Positions 54,546 through 64,000 of a stretch of DNA of 64,000 nt are shown piece after piece. The notes beneath the pieces were generated by a model. That model made no database searches and was not told the DNA's origin. It worked only from the letters and a program-made list of their open reading frames with translations. The position numbers and the translations under genes were made by a program. Where the stretch lies: NCBI GenBank assembly GCA_018398815.1, contig CM031600.1, positions 50,145,916-50,209,915 on the forward strand, given 5' to 3'. Source of the DNA: Conus ventricosus. Taxonomy: Eukaryota; Mollusca; Gastropoda; Neogastropoda; Conidae. Numbering within the stretch: the first letter of the stretch is position 1; each line of letters opens with the position of its first letter.

Positions 54546-54869
54546 ATTATAAATGTAATAATTAGTGACAAATAGTGAATATAGGAACATGACAAAAAAG
54601 AAGGGACAAGGTAAACAATGGTAAGAAAGAACTAGAAGAAGTGATTTTATTTGTTGTATTTTTTGGATGTTTTTGTATTTGTTTATGTGTGTTAGTATGT
54701 TGTTGTTTGTATTTTGTTTGTTTATTTATATGTTTGTTTTTGCTTTTTTTAAATAATTTCCTTTCTATTCGATTTGAATATATGTATTAGGAATATGGTG
54801 AAAATAATCCTGTTCTATTTGAATGTATGTAAGATATAAAAAATGAATTAAAAAAGTTATAAAAAAAAG

Positions 54870-56830
54870 AATTATATGAATAAAGACGAACCAAAAATGT
54901 TGACTTAGAACAATATATCAAAAACTTACCAAAATTAACTAAATTAGAATCTGATGAAATGGAAGGTATAATATCTAAAGAAGAAGCAACGATGGCGTTA
55001 AAGCATATGAAAAATGATAAAAGTCCGGGAACCGACGGGATGACTGTTAATTTTTTCAATTTTTTTCTGGAAGCAATTGGGCGATTTTGTAGTCAGGTCC
55101 ATAAACAAAGTTTCCGTAAACGTAAAATGTCCATAACACGAGGGAAGGAATCAAAATATGTCTGTTAAAAAGCGATAAGCCAAGAGAATTTTGGAAAAAA
55201 CTGGAGACCGATCACACTGTTAAATGTAACATATAAGATCGGGTCAACTTGTATAGCAAATAGAATAAAGACAATGCTTCCAAACTTAATAAATGAAGAT
55301 CAGACTGGGTTTATAAAAGACAGATACAGTGGAGATAATTTGAGAATAATCTATGACATGATGCACTATTGAAAAAAGAAGAATTTGCCTGGACTGCTTG
55401 AATCAATTGATTTTGAAAAAGCCGAACGCTTTTCGGTGAGCTGGAATTTCATGGAAAAAACTTTTAAAGCATTTGGTTTTGGTAAAGATCTCTGTACTGG
55501 ATTTCTATTGTCTGTTGCAATATAAAATCTTATTTAACAGTTAATGGAAAAGTTTCTCAAAGCTTTGATGTTAAAAGGATGTCATCTAGGCGACCCAGTC
55601 TCCCCCTATCTGTTTGTTTTGTGTGCTGAAATTCTAGCATGCAAAATAGGAGAAGATCACGAAATAAGAGGTATAGTTATTTTGAACATTGAGTTTAAGA
55701 TAAATGAGTTTGCTTATGACACAACGTTTATTCTACATGGAGATAGGAAGTCGTATGAAAAGTGTTTGAAACATTAAACGAGTTTGAACAAATTTCGGAA
55801 TTAAAACTTAATTTTGAAAAAAATTGTTTCGTTATGAAAAAAGAAAAACTCCCTGGAAAATAGTTACCATATAAGCATATGGAATGGAAACCACAGAAAA
55901 TTCAAAATCCTAGGACTTTGGTTCTCAAACGATTTAACAAATCTAGCGGAAATTAATGTTGCGGACAAACATTTGGAAGTAAAAATTCTGTTTAAAATGT
56001 GGGCAAAAAGAACGTGTACCCCACTAGGCAGAGTTGTAATACTGAAGTCTGATTCTTTGAAAGTTAGTTTATTTATGGATTTTGTTTGCTAACCCACCGG
56101 ATGTTGAGATTAAAATCACTACAAAATATGTGCTTTGATTTCATATGGGACAACAAACCAACAAAAATCAAAAAAGCATACTCTACGTACGACATTGAAC
56201 ATGGAGGACTAGGAATCCCACACATAAAAACTTTTATAAATGCATTAAAACTAGCATGGATAAGAAAGCTGTACATTTGATCTCAGAAATGGAAAATAGT
56301 ACTTTAAACGCTTTGTCCAGAAGTAAACTATCTTAGTAGTTATGGAGCAAAACGCTACACTAATAGCCGATGTGATTTTTTTTTCTGGAGAGATGTATTT
56401 TTAGCATACGCGGTCTAATACAATCGATTTAAATGACAGAAAAAAAAATTGTCTCTGAATATTTTTTCAACAAGTAATTAATCGACATATTACTTTTGAA
56501 AATTGGCACTAACAATGTTTTTCTTGTAAAGTATTCTAAACGAAAGTGGTGATTTTTTTAAGTGGGATTTCTGCTGAAAAGGAAAATAAAGTGAACTATC
56601 TGCATTATGTCATTGTACACAACATAAAAGATAATGGTTTAATAAGTATCAAAACAGACGCGACGTTGGATACAATCCAAAGCTTCAATGATGCAGTGAA
56701 AAAAAATTCAGTACATTCATCATCTCTAAAACACATTTTGTTTTTATATAAAACCGTTAAGCTTGAGGGAAATGACATTTGGTTGTGAGGGCTTAAATTT
56801 GGTAAATAAATAAAAGAATAAAAAACTAAA
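54870..56830 (+). mobile_element. Second Tx1/L1-type LINE, 5'-truncated, tandem
   Basis: It starts in the pre-RT region right after the A-rich tail of the first copy, with no intervening unique sequence. Blocks: EATMALKHMKNDKSPGTDGM (54985-55045), NEDQTGFIKDRY-like (about 55300), VKGCHLGDPVSPYLFVLCAE (55560-55635), FAYDTTFIL (motif C with FAYD instead of FADD, about 55708), then the C-terminal KSLQNMCFDFIWDNKPTKIK and GGLGIPHIKTFINALKLAWI (56110-56270). A further frame lies at 56546-56788. It is more worn than the first copy and has lost one catalytic Asp. Confidence 0.85.
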
Positions 56831-57467
56831 ATGTTTCAATTAGGAATGTGTCATGATCCTTGTTACATGTTGTTTAAACAAATGGGTGTATAACTTAAAA
56901 ATGATAGATGTACTTTTTGCATTAGCGAAGGGATTCTACACACTACTAATGGCTAATTACATGTAATTAAAACTTCTGGAAAAATGAAAGTTACGTAAAC
57001 ACAAAACACTTACCAATGTCGCATGTAATATAAACGTTGAACTGATATTGTTTGGACTGATGAAATAACTCATAGACAAAAATATTCTTTTAATATAATT
57101 ATACTTGGGCAAAATATTTCATACAAATGTAAATTGTAATACAAAGTAACCTAGAATAAACTATTTTTGAAGATTTGGAAGATAAACCTTTACTATCGTA
57201 TTTGAAAAAAAAAAAAAAAATAATATTATTTATAATAATATATTTATACAATATTATGTATTTTTCTTTTTTCTAAAACGATAGTTTCTTTCCAAATACT
57301 TCTACGAAATAGTATTCATTTAGGTTAACTTTGATTAATGTAATTTGTATTTGAAATATTTGCCCATAGTAAATAATATTGAATATTATTATAGTATGAA
57401 TATTTCACAATGCAAATAATTATCAGACAGCGAAAAAAAAAAATAAAAAATACAAAAAAAAAAAAAA

Positions 57468-57514
<47 letters not shown>

Positions 57515-57798
57515 ATATAGTTTGGAAATGCGCCTGTTGGAGTTTGAAAGAAAATGGGCACCTTATTCAGGTCTGCTTGAGGAGTAAATGCCAAACTCTT
57601 TAAAACATATGCCTAAAAAAAAATTGAAATCGTCACAAAGCCAAGGTTGTTGTCCTTTTTTTTTACATGTATATTGACTTATTTATTGTCAATTACACTC
57701 AGCAATTAAATATAATTGGTACACATAAGAAGCAACAACTTCAACTAAATGCAACTGGTTTTTGTTTTTTCTTTTTCCCCCACAATGTTTCCTGAATA
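56831..57798. other. AT-rich non-coding sequence with A runs and (TA)n
   Basis: A runs at 57205-57219 and 57434-57468 and a TA repeat at 57470-57520. It may contain the 3' UTR of the second LINE. No gene is supported. Confidence 0.6.
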
Positions 57799-58090
57799 CT
57801 AGGTAACAACCGGCAAGATATAGTCAGACATCCATAAGCACTGTAAAACGTACGTCATTTCCAACTGCGCAGAGGACAGCGCCGTGATGACGGTCACTCC
57901 CAGAACTACGACACTGACTGCTACCACTCCAGCAACCGTCACAGCAGAAGTGACCACATCAGTGCCGAGGGCTTCTCTCATGCTATCAGATGGAGGGACG
58001 ACAAAGATCTGAGCAACGGTGGGGCTCACGATACTTTTAATACATCTACGACGGAAGTTTCAGCCAACATGGTTTTTTCTGTTTTCTTGA
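57799..58090 (-). other. Candidate host exon or small membrane-protein ORF
   Basis: The minus-strand frame 58029-57799 (MSPTVAQIFVVPP…) has a hydrophobic stretch of about 25 residues (VVTSAVTVAGVVAVSVVVLG) that could span a membrane. It has balanced codon use unlike the nearby AT-rich repeats. Upstream on the same strand there is a pyrimidine tract ending in CAG (about 58108-58086), followed by ATG in another frame (MLAETSVVDVLKVS, then stop). It might be one exon of an unknown gene. I see no homologue and cannot rule out chance. Confidence 0.3.
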
Positions 58091-59890
58091 AAAAAGGAGA
58101 AAAATATGGAAACTAATGGTATAACCACAGACTCTTCCTTCATCGTCTTGTGTCGAGCATCGTTATAATCTTAATAATTGATGAGAACTGTTTCCCCTGA
58201 ACCTGATGTCAAATACTGGCAGCTAAAGGAACAGGGATCTCCCTTGAGTTTTTTTTTTTTTTAATCACCATTCACAGTAGATAAGATGAATAACAGTCGT
58301 CACCATTTGACTACATAAACAAAAAACAATGTGTTATCTTTGCTTTCAAATTCTCTGCAAACAGTTTACCTTGGCCTGGTCCGACTGGAGTCAAAGATTA
58401 CAAAAAAATACTAGCGAAGATTCACCTTGAAGTAATCTTGTACAAATCAGTTTGGTACAAACGAAAATAGCACTTTTGTCTCCAGAGCCTAATCAAGTGC
58501 AAGTCAGAGAGTTAAAAAATGAAACCTGTGACAGTAAGCCTCATCACATCACTTCAGTACCCACGTTTTCCCGTGATAAATATGAAACGTGATTTTTAAA
58601 AAGTACTAACGTTTTTCCTATAACAATCACTGACCACTCAGATGTAGAAACGTAAACATGACAAATCATAAATCCACTCTATTACTTGAATCTACTCATC
58701 ATTATTTTTTCTCTATAGAATCCATGGATTGAACTATGTCTTATTTTCTAAAGCACGACCTTGACAGTCTAAGAACGTTCAATCTGTAAACGTTTAAACA
58801 TCAAATCATCTCAGCAAACGACTGGCACAACAAAGACTTGGTAAAGGACTCGGAGTCAACATTTACAAGCAGGGCTTCATATAGATGCATTCAGATCCAA
58901 GTCATGTGTAACACGCAGCCAAGATTTCCATCTAACCCCTATTCCTGAAATCGATAGGAGCCAAAGCCACCAGTACGCTGTATACCCAAACAAAACAACA
59001 CCACACTGATGCTGTGGTCGGTCCCTAGATGGGTGAGTGGCAGACCAACGACAATACTGGAGATCGGATACTGTCAAGGCCACAGGCCTACAAAGGCAGT
59101 CCTCCTCGCTGATTTAAGCAACTTTCCAGACTACCAACACTCACATCGGAACCATCCTCTTCACTATTATGTGCTTGAAGCGCCTGCAAGATGACTAGTA
59201 CGTGATTGTAAACCTTAACACAACGAGGTAAACACTAGCAGCCAATCACCATTCAGCTCAGCCCCTAGATTCCGAGTCGAATACAGGGATTAGACATAAC
59301 AAACCAGACACAAACCATCTCAAGAAACCAACCTGACGGGGGATGGTGGATGGGAGGGGGGGGGGGGGAACAAACATACGAGAGCATGTGCTTCTCAACA
59401 CCAAAACAGAACTAGGCAGCGAATAGAACAGCCAGTCGCTCCAGTCGGTATGTCAATCTCTACATAGCACGTATTGCACCACAATACCCGTCCATTCCCG
59501 CATGTAACTATGACACAAGATTCGGTCTCCAAAAGGCTGAACACGGCTGATCTTTACGAAGATGAACCAACCAATCCGAAGAAGATCTGATCTGCACAAA
59601 CAAGAACTGATCAATATGAGGAGGATGCCGCTTAGACCAAACGCCCATCACATATTGTGGCTTTATGCACTATACATTGTTATCAATATATTATTTTGTA
59701 CTCAAGCCTATTCACTAGATGTGTTTACTTTCTTTTAGAAAGCTCTTAATACTGTACTTTATGTCTGACCTGTATTTCATGTTTAACTTAATCATGCGAC
59801 AAATACCCTGTGTAAATAAAACGTGACACACAATCAAAGGAGGAGTGCGTTCTCGTCATGCAGTAACAGCTGCGTTTTGTTTTTTGTGTT
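58091..59890. other. Unrecognised sequence between ORF and receptor
   Basis: No domain is found on either strand; frames such as 58877-59083 (minus) lack any recognisable motif. A G-rich run is at 59355-59368. AATAAA at 59815-59820 may end an unidentified plus-strand transcript or repeat. Confidence 0.45.
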
Positions 59891-59898
59891 GTTTTTTT

Positions 59899-59928
59899 CG
59901 GTGTGTGTGGTGTGTGTTGTGTGTGTGT

Positions 59929-59967
<39 letters not shown>

Positions 59968-59987
59968 TGTGTGTGTGTGTTGTGTTT
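59899..59987. repeat. (GT)n microsatellite
   Basis: Imperfect GT repeat with TGTTGT and GGT interruptions, about 160 bp upstream of the receptor coding region. Confidence 0.95.
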
Positions 59988-60146
59988 ACTTATCAAAGTA
60001 GATATTCCAATAGAAGCTTTTCTGAGAAATCTACTTGCTGCTTTTCAGTTCTATTAACTACACTGCAGTATTCTCCATCATGGTGCTTTGTAGCTTTATG
60101 GCGATGTTGTATTTTGATGACTTTGTTTTGTTCTGCTTGTTTCTGA

Positions 60147-61470
60147 CTGAATCGTGAATCTGAGGCAGAAGAAGAGCCGACAATTGAGCCCTTGCCACTC
60201 AGTGAGTTATGTCCTGGTGTAGAGCACATGTTTAACCAGACCAGTGCAACAAAAGCAGTCGTGCTGCTCAACAGGACATATTGTGGGAGAGAAGCACAAC
60301 AATTTTCTACACATCAGGGATCTGTCTATTTTGTATGTCGTAAATACAGAGCCTTTTGCTATCTTAACCTGAAGGTGCCAAGAGGTATGTACATGCGTGC
60401 TCGTGTTTTGCAGCTAGAGTACTGGTGTGAATCCCGAAAATGGGAAACAACAGTAGGTGTGATTAAAATGGCATGCAATAAACATAATCTTGAAGAACTG
60501 TTTGTCATAGAGAACAACAAACTCTTGAAGATAAGGCATCAAAACGTCCCTTCTATCAAAATTGACATGACAGTTGTTAAACGTTATGATTTTATACAAC
60601 ATCATTCAAAACATTCCGGCTATGTTGTACTACCATTTATTGAGGCATACTATCATTTTATTTATGAAACACTGATTGTGCCCCTGGACATGTAAGCATT
60701 GTGAGTGTTCTGCAGGGCTATGCACCGAGGGTCTGCATATACAAATCGGAAAGGATAACCCTTGCTTACAGAAACCCAGTGACAAACGTCCGAAGTACCA
60801 CATATGTGTGTGATCCACTTTTATCATTGACCAAAATTCTTCTTACATCCTATCTTGAAGTTCAAATTTTATACAGTCGCAATGTAAATGGTGGTTTTAA
60901 GATGTATTTTTCTACTCTGTCTCTGCATAACCAGCTAAGGACCCTACCTAGCGGTTTGTTTAATTGTTCTGTGAACCATTATCCTGCATTCAAGCAACAC
61001 CTGGACTGTAATCTGAAACAAGAGTGTGGCGATAGCCGGGATGAAACAGAACACTGTCCTTTCAGCAGTCCTGACTGTCACGGGTTGGTATCTTCACATA
61101 ACAAATGTTTCTTTCTTGTTATTTCAACAGAAGAAAGAACAGAGTTTCTGCATTATCAGTGTATGAGCAGGGGAGGGACTGTAGCTTCTCTAAAAACAAG
61201 AAAAGAATTAACAGACTCTCTACATATTTTTAAGAAATACCATGTTATATATATGCGCTTTGTTTACCCGCAAACTCGGAGGAAAATATCATTTATGTAT
61301 GGCAAGATTCGAATATGGTATGATAATTCTTTGATATATAATATCAGGGCAGGATCTTCATACACTCCTACAAGACAGAATAAAGCCATTGTTCTTATGA
61401 ACAGTGTTATTCTATGGACGCGCTTTGATATACATGCTGCCTATAGAGCAATACTGTGTGAAATTAAACC
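60147..61470 (+). other. Receptor ectodomain: CUB-like and C-type-lectin-like part
   Basis: The first frame (LNRESEAEEEP start) includes LNRTYCGREAQQFSTHQGSV and LQLEYWC. The next begins GHVSIVSVLQGYAPRVCIY and includes NGGFKMYFSTLSLHNQL, typical of the end of a CUB-like domain in this receptor group. The lectin-like domain runs from CHGLVSSHNKCFF (about 61075) to RAILCEIKP (about 61470). It has the first and last Cys pairs, but the WIGL- and WND-type sugar-binding motifs are not recognisable, so carbohydrate binding is doubtful. Confidence 0.65.
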
Positions 61471-61689
61471 ACAATCGTTTGGAATATTTCCTTCAAAAAC
61501 CAGGATTGCTTATCTAACCACGGTTGGCCTTATAAACACACGTCAGAATATCCACAGCTGCCCGGCAGGCCACGTGACACAACTTTGTTTTGCATGTAAA
61601 CTTTATAAATCCCGACTGCTGTTTTCTGAGTTCTTAAATGTAAGTGATAAGCAGACCGATCCTGCTGCCAAGAAGATTCCGGTTATGTA

Positions 61690-62255
61690 CGTTGAGTTCA
61701 GATGTGATGATAAAATCAAAACAGTGCATCACACACTGGTGTGTGACTTCAGAGAGGACTGTCCGGATAGCAGTGATGAATATTTCTGTCAGCATCCTCC
61801 ATGTAATGGCTTTCAGTGTTTTAATGGCCAGTGTGTGTCACAGAACAACATTGTAATGAATATTCGGATTGTCTGGACAATTCAGACGAGACTAGCTGCA
61901 CTGAAGATGACACATATATTAAAACGTCAAAAGGTAATGACAGAATTCTACGATTCAATGTTGACCTTGATGGCACTGGATATTTTAGTCAAAAATTAAT
62001 GTCAGATGATGAACCTTGTCCTGACAGTCATTATCGCTGTCTGTCTGAGTGGCTGTATTGTCTCCCCGTCTACACCCGATGCAATGGATTTTCTGACTGT
62101 GTTCATGGAGAAGATGAAGAAGACTGTACAAAAACTAAATGTATCAGTTTGTATCAGTGCCGTGCTTCTCAAGTCTGCATTCATGGCGATCACCTGTGTG
62201 ATGGCTGGGGTCAGTGCCCACAGCAGGACGATGAACTGATGTGTGACAGGACCTG
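61690..62255 (+). other. LDL-receptor class A modules of the receptor
   Basis: Four modules: CDDKIKTVHHTLVCDFREDC then SSDEYFC (61705-61790); CNGFQCFNGQC interrupted by a shift then HCNEYSDCLDNSDETSC (61800-61903); CPDSHYRC…CNGFSDCVHGEDEEDC (62015-62128); CISLYQCRASQVCIHGDHLC then QQDDELMC (62140-62244). The acidic calcium cage (D-x-SDE or equivalent) is intact in modules 1-3 and nearly so in 4. These modules bind ligands or lipoprotein-like partners outside the cell. Confidence 0.85.
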
Positions 62256-62935
62256 TCCTGAAGATTGTCTGTGTCAAGGCCACTCGTTCACATGTCATCA
62301 ATCGTTTCCCGTGAACCGTTTCACTCAGCTTCGCTATTTGGACGCCACAGGATCACAGATGACTCTAACTGATTGCAACATGGGCATTTATCTTCTTTGT
62401 GTTAGTCTTTCTAACTGTTTATTGGGTAATGTTTCCATTTTGAAGCTTCCAAACTTGCAGTTTATTGATTTCAGCAGCAACCAGATTGAAGCTCTCGATA
62501 TGACAGTGTTTCTTAATCTAGGGAATTTAAGACAAGTGCAGTTGACGAACAACCCTCTTCGACTGGTCGAAGAAAAGATAAAGAAAGATGTTCATTTTAT
62601 GCTCAGACAATTGGACATATCCCAAACGCGTATAAGCGTACTAAATCTTGAATCTGTTTACCTTCCCAATTTAAGGCATTTGAATACATCCTTTTCTAAC
62701 ACTCAAATCGTTGGACCTATAGGTTTTAAGAACATACCAAAACTGACACTGCTCGATGTTCGAGGGAATCCACTTAATAACTTCCCTCTGGATTTATTGT
62801 TGACGTCCAGCCATTTACAAATCCTCTTTACAACAAACTATCGACTTTGCTGTGAGGGTTTACTTCCTAATTGGTCAGATGAGATAAAATGTGTGACAGA
62901 TCAAACTATACTGAATTCGTGTGAGCAATTAATAC
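62250..62935 (+). other. Leucine-rich repeats of the receptor
   Basis: After the Cys-rich cap come LRR-type segments: LPNLQFIDFSSNQIEALDMT, LGNLRQVQLTNNPLRLV, LRQLDISQTRISVLNLES, LPNLRHLNTSFSNTQIVG and IPKLTLLDVRGNPLNNFPLD, then a C-terminal cap with paired Cys (RLCCEGLLPNW, IKCVTDQ, NSCEQL). The spacing of about 24 residues fits the class found in glycoprotein-hormone- and relaxin-type receptors. Confidence 0.88.
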
Positions 62936-62939
62936 CAAG

Positions 62940-63868
62940 AAAACTGCATAGGATACTGTTTTGGTTAGTGTGCTTATCTGCTGTTTTGGGAAATATATTT
63001 TCCTTTGTAACTTCAATTGCGATGAAAAAAAATGTTTACAACGTATTTTGTTATTACAATTACTCATTTCTATTTTGCTAATGTAATCATGGGAAGTCAT
63101 GTTAACATTGCTCTGATAGCTAACGGAATATTTTACGGAAATTACGTCGACAATGAAAAAGCATGGACCAATAGTTTGACTTGCAAAGTAAATGGGTTTC
63201 TTTTTCTCTTGTCTATCGAAGTGTTCACTTTCATGATCTGGCTCATCACTTTGGATCATGTTACTGTGTTTTACTTTCCTAAGGCTTCATGGAGACTTTA
63301 TTATGGTTCTCTATGTGTAGGTTGTTTAATTATCTGGTTCCTTGGAACTGTGCTATCACTGATTCCGTTTCTTCCTGGACTGTCACTCTGGGGCCTCCAA
63401 GACCAATCTGGTTTCTGTAGTTTGGCTTTATTTGATCGACATGACTCTGAAAAAGAGTTCAGGTGGTTCACAGTCATTACGGTAATTATTTGTTTCCTCT
63501 TCTTAATTATTGTGGCAGGTCAAATTGCCGTCCACAGACAAATGCCAAAATACAGGATTGCTCTGGATTCCAACAAAAGACTGGTGTACGTTTCAAGTCA
63601 TCTGACGAGAAAAATAACAGTTACACACGCTACTTGCTGGTTTTCCTTTGTTCGGATGCTGTCTTTAAGCGGCTTTAAGATTTTAGACCAGACGCATGAC
63701 GCCATGACCGTGTTCATGTTACCGTTCAATTCTGCCCTCAGCCCACTTCTCTCCATATGGACAGTCACAGCACAGCTGTGGCAGCAAGAGAGAGAAGAGA
63801 AAATACTGGAAGTCTTCAAATCAAAACTTTATTCATCAGGAAGGAGAATAGCAGACAAGCACAGATAA
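62940..63868 (+). other. Seven-transmembrane domain of the receptor
   Basis: Hydrophobic helices: ILFWLVCLSAVLGNIFSFVT (TM1), then after the shift FYFANVIMGSHVNIALIANG (TM2), FLFLLSIEVFTFMIWLITLD (TM3), VGCLIIWFLGTVLSLIPFLP (TM4), ITVIICFLFLIIVAG (TM5), HATCWFSFVRMLSLSGF (TM6) and MTVFMLPFNSALSPLLSIWT (TM7). The DRY-equivalent after TM3 is LDHV, so the key Arg is replaced by His. The NPxxY-equivalent is SPLLS, lacking Asn and Tyr. The minus-strand paralogue keeps LDRF and NPFLY. Confidence 0.88.
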
Positions 63869-64000
63869 ACACTGGAAAGTAAATAAATCAACACACAAAT
63901 TGGGCCTTAATAATGACAGTCAAACAGATTAAAACTGTTCCCTTTGTACATACATCTTTACCTCCTACACACACACACACACTCGCTACGCATGCCACAG
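63869..64000. other. 3' flank of receptor with short (CA)n
   Basis: AT-rich sequence with AAATAAATCAAC just after the stop and a short CA repeat at 63966-63982. No further gene is visible before the window ends. Confidence 0.6.

Larger units (their letters stand above)
50264..54869 (+). mobile_element. Tx1/L1-type LINE, nearly full ORF2, decayed
   Basis: APE endonuclease, RT and a C-terminal Cys/His domain can be followed from 50264 to about 53960. An AT-rich 3' UTR follows that includes a TATG/TA microsatellite and ends in A-rich sequence near 54869. The ATG at 50264 opens MDQTISICSVNCQGLGDLKK, a standard ORF2 start. At least eight shifts or stops are spread along it. ORF1 was not found upstream. 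The block wording (SPGTDGF, NWRPVTLLNVVYKI, EDQTGFIPGR) places it in the L1/Tx1 group rather than with the RTE- or I-like LINEs elsewhere in the window. Confidence 0.88.
60147..63868 (+). pseudogene. GRL101-like receptor: CUB-like, LDLa, C-type lectin, LRR, 7TM
   Basis: This is a cell-surface receptor with a very large ectodomain, readable almost throughout in four consecutive frames (60147-60680, 60680-61845, 61840-63030, 63032-63868). The order is Cys-containing CUB-like sequence, FNCSVNHYPAFKQHLDCNLK with an LDLa-like ECGDSRDETEHC, a C-type-lectin-like domain, and about three more LDLa modules. An LRR cap (CPEDCLCQGHSFTC) follows, then about five LRRs and seven transmembrane helices. It ends at TAA 63866-63868. 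The three frame changes (one next to A8 at 63024-63031) make it either a young pseudogene or an intact gene with assembly indels. It is paralogous to the minus-strand copy at 4.1-6.3 kb. No in-frame ATG precedes the first block, so a 5' exon is probably missing. Confidence 0.88.

Noticed and set aside
53986..54595. Tyr/Ile-rich membrane protein on the minus strand
   Set aside because: Translation of a TA/TATG microsatellite in a LINE 3' UTR.
58877..59083. Trp-rich small protein on the minus strand
   Set aside because: No homologous motif, start context or splice signal. It looks like a chance frame.

Overview
The window is animal nuclear DNA, most likely from a gastropod mollusc. It has no operons or compact gene layout. 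It is dominated by decayed retroelements and microsatellites. The only recognisable host genes are two receptors of the LDL-receptor-A / C-type-lectin / leucine-rich-repeat / seven-transmembrane type, known from molluscs as GRL101-like receptors. The species is inferred, not proven. No tRNA, rRNA, CRISPR or prokaryotic feature was seen.

Layout. 1-1.2 kb: no recognised gene. 1.19-4.0 kb: a 5'-truncated LINE with a probable 7-bp target duplication. 4.1-6.3 kb, minus: a frameshifted GRL101-like receptor. 6.3-12.2 kb: homopolymer-swollen, simple-repeat-rich sequence that may be of poor base quality. 12.2-15.9 kb, minus: LINE fragments ending in a (GA)n tract. 16.15-17.85 kb: one 12-bp satellite split by an A-tailed retroposon. 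18.37-27.94 kb: an end-to-end Gypsy-type LTR element with 5-bp target duplications (CTGGC). Its gag is split by a 4.1-kb transposon with about 1.1-kb inverted repeats and a TTA target duplication. That transposon is itself split by a small LINE. 28-31 kb: a LINE 3' end and many microsatellites. 31.3-35.6 kb: a DIRS-like tyrosine-recombinase retroelement. 36-39.1 kb, minus: two LINE copies of the (GA)n-tailed family. 41-45.5 kb: integrase, I/Jockey-like LINE and LINE ORF1 remnants. 47-49.5 kb: a Penelope-like element in inverted copies, with hairpins carrying hammerhead-like motifs, all in TA-rich DNA. 50.2-56.8 kb: two Tx1/L1-type LINEs in tandem. 57.8-60 kb: mostly unrecognised. 60.1-63.9 kb, plus: the second, better preserved receptor.

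How the parts relate. The two receptors lie near the ends in inverted orientation, with about 54 kb of nested mobile DNA between them. This suggests a local receptor family whose spacer grew by repeated insertion. Almost every coding region has frameshifts, so true decay and residual assembly indels cannot be separated from the sequence alone.

The strongest candidate for something undescribed is the nested transposon at 19068-23185. It has exact target-site evidence, long inverted repeats, and a minus-strand gene. The gene combines an acidic motif pattern like PIN/FEN-type nucleases with a cysteine-rich (CXC-like) tail encoded inside the inverted repeat.
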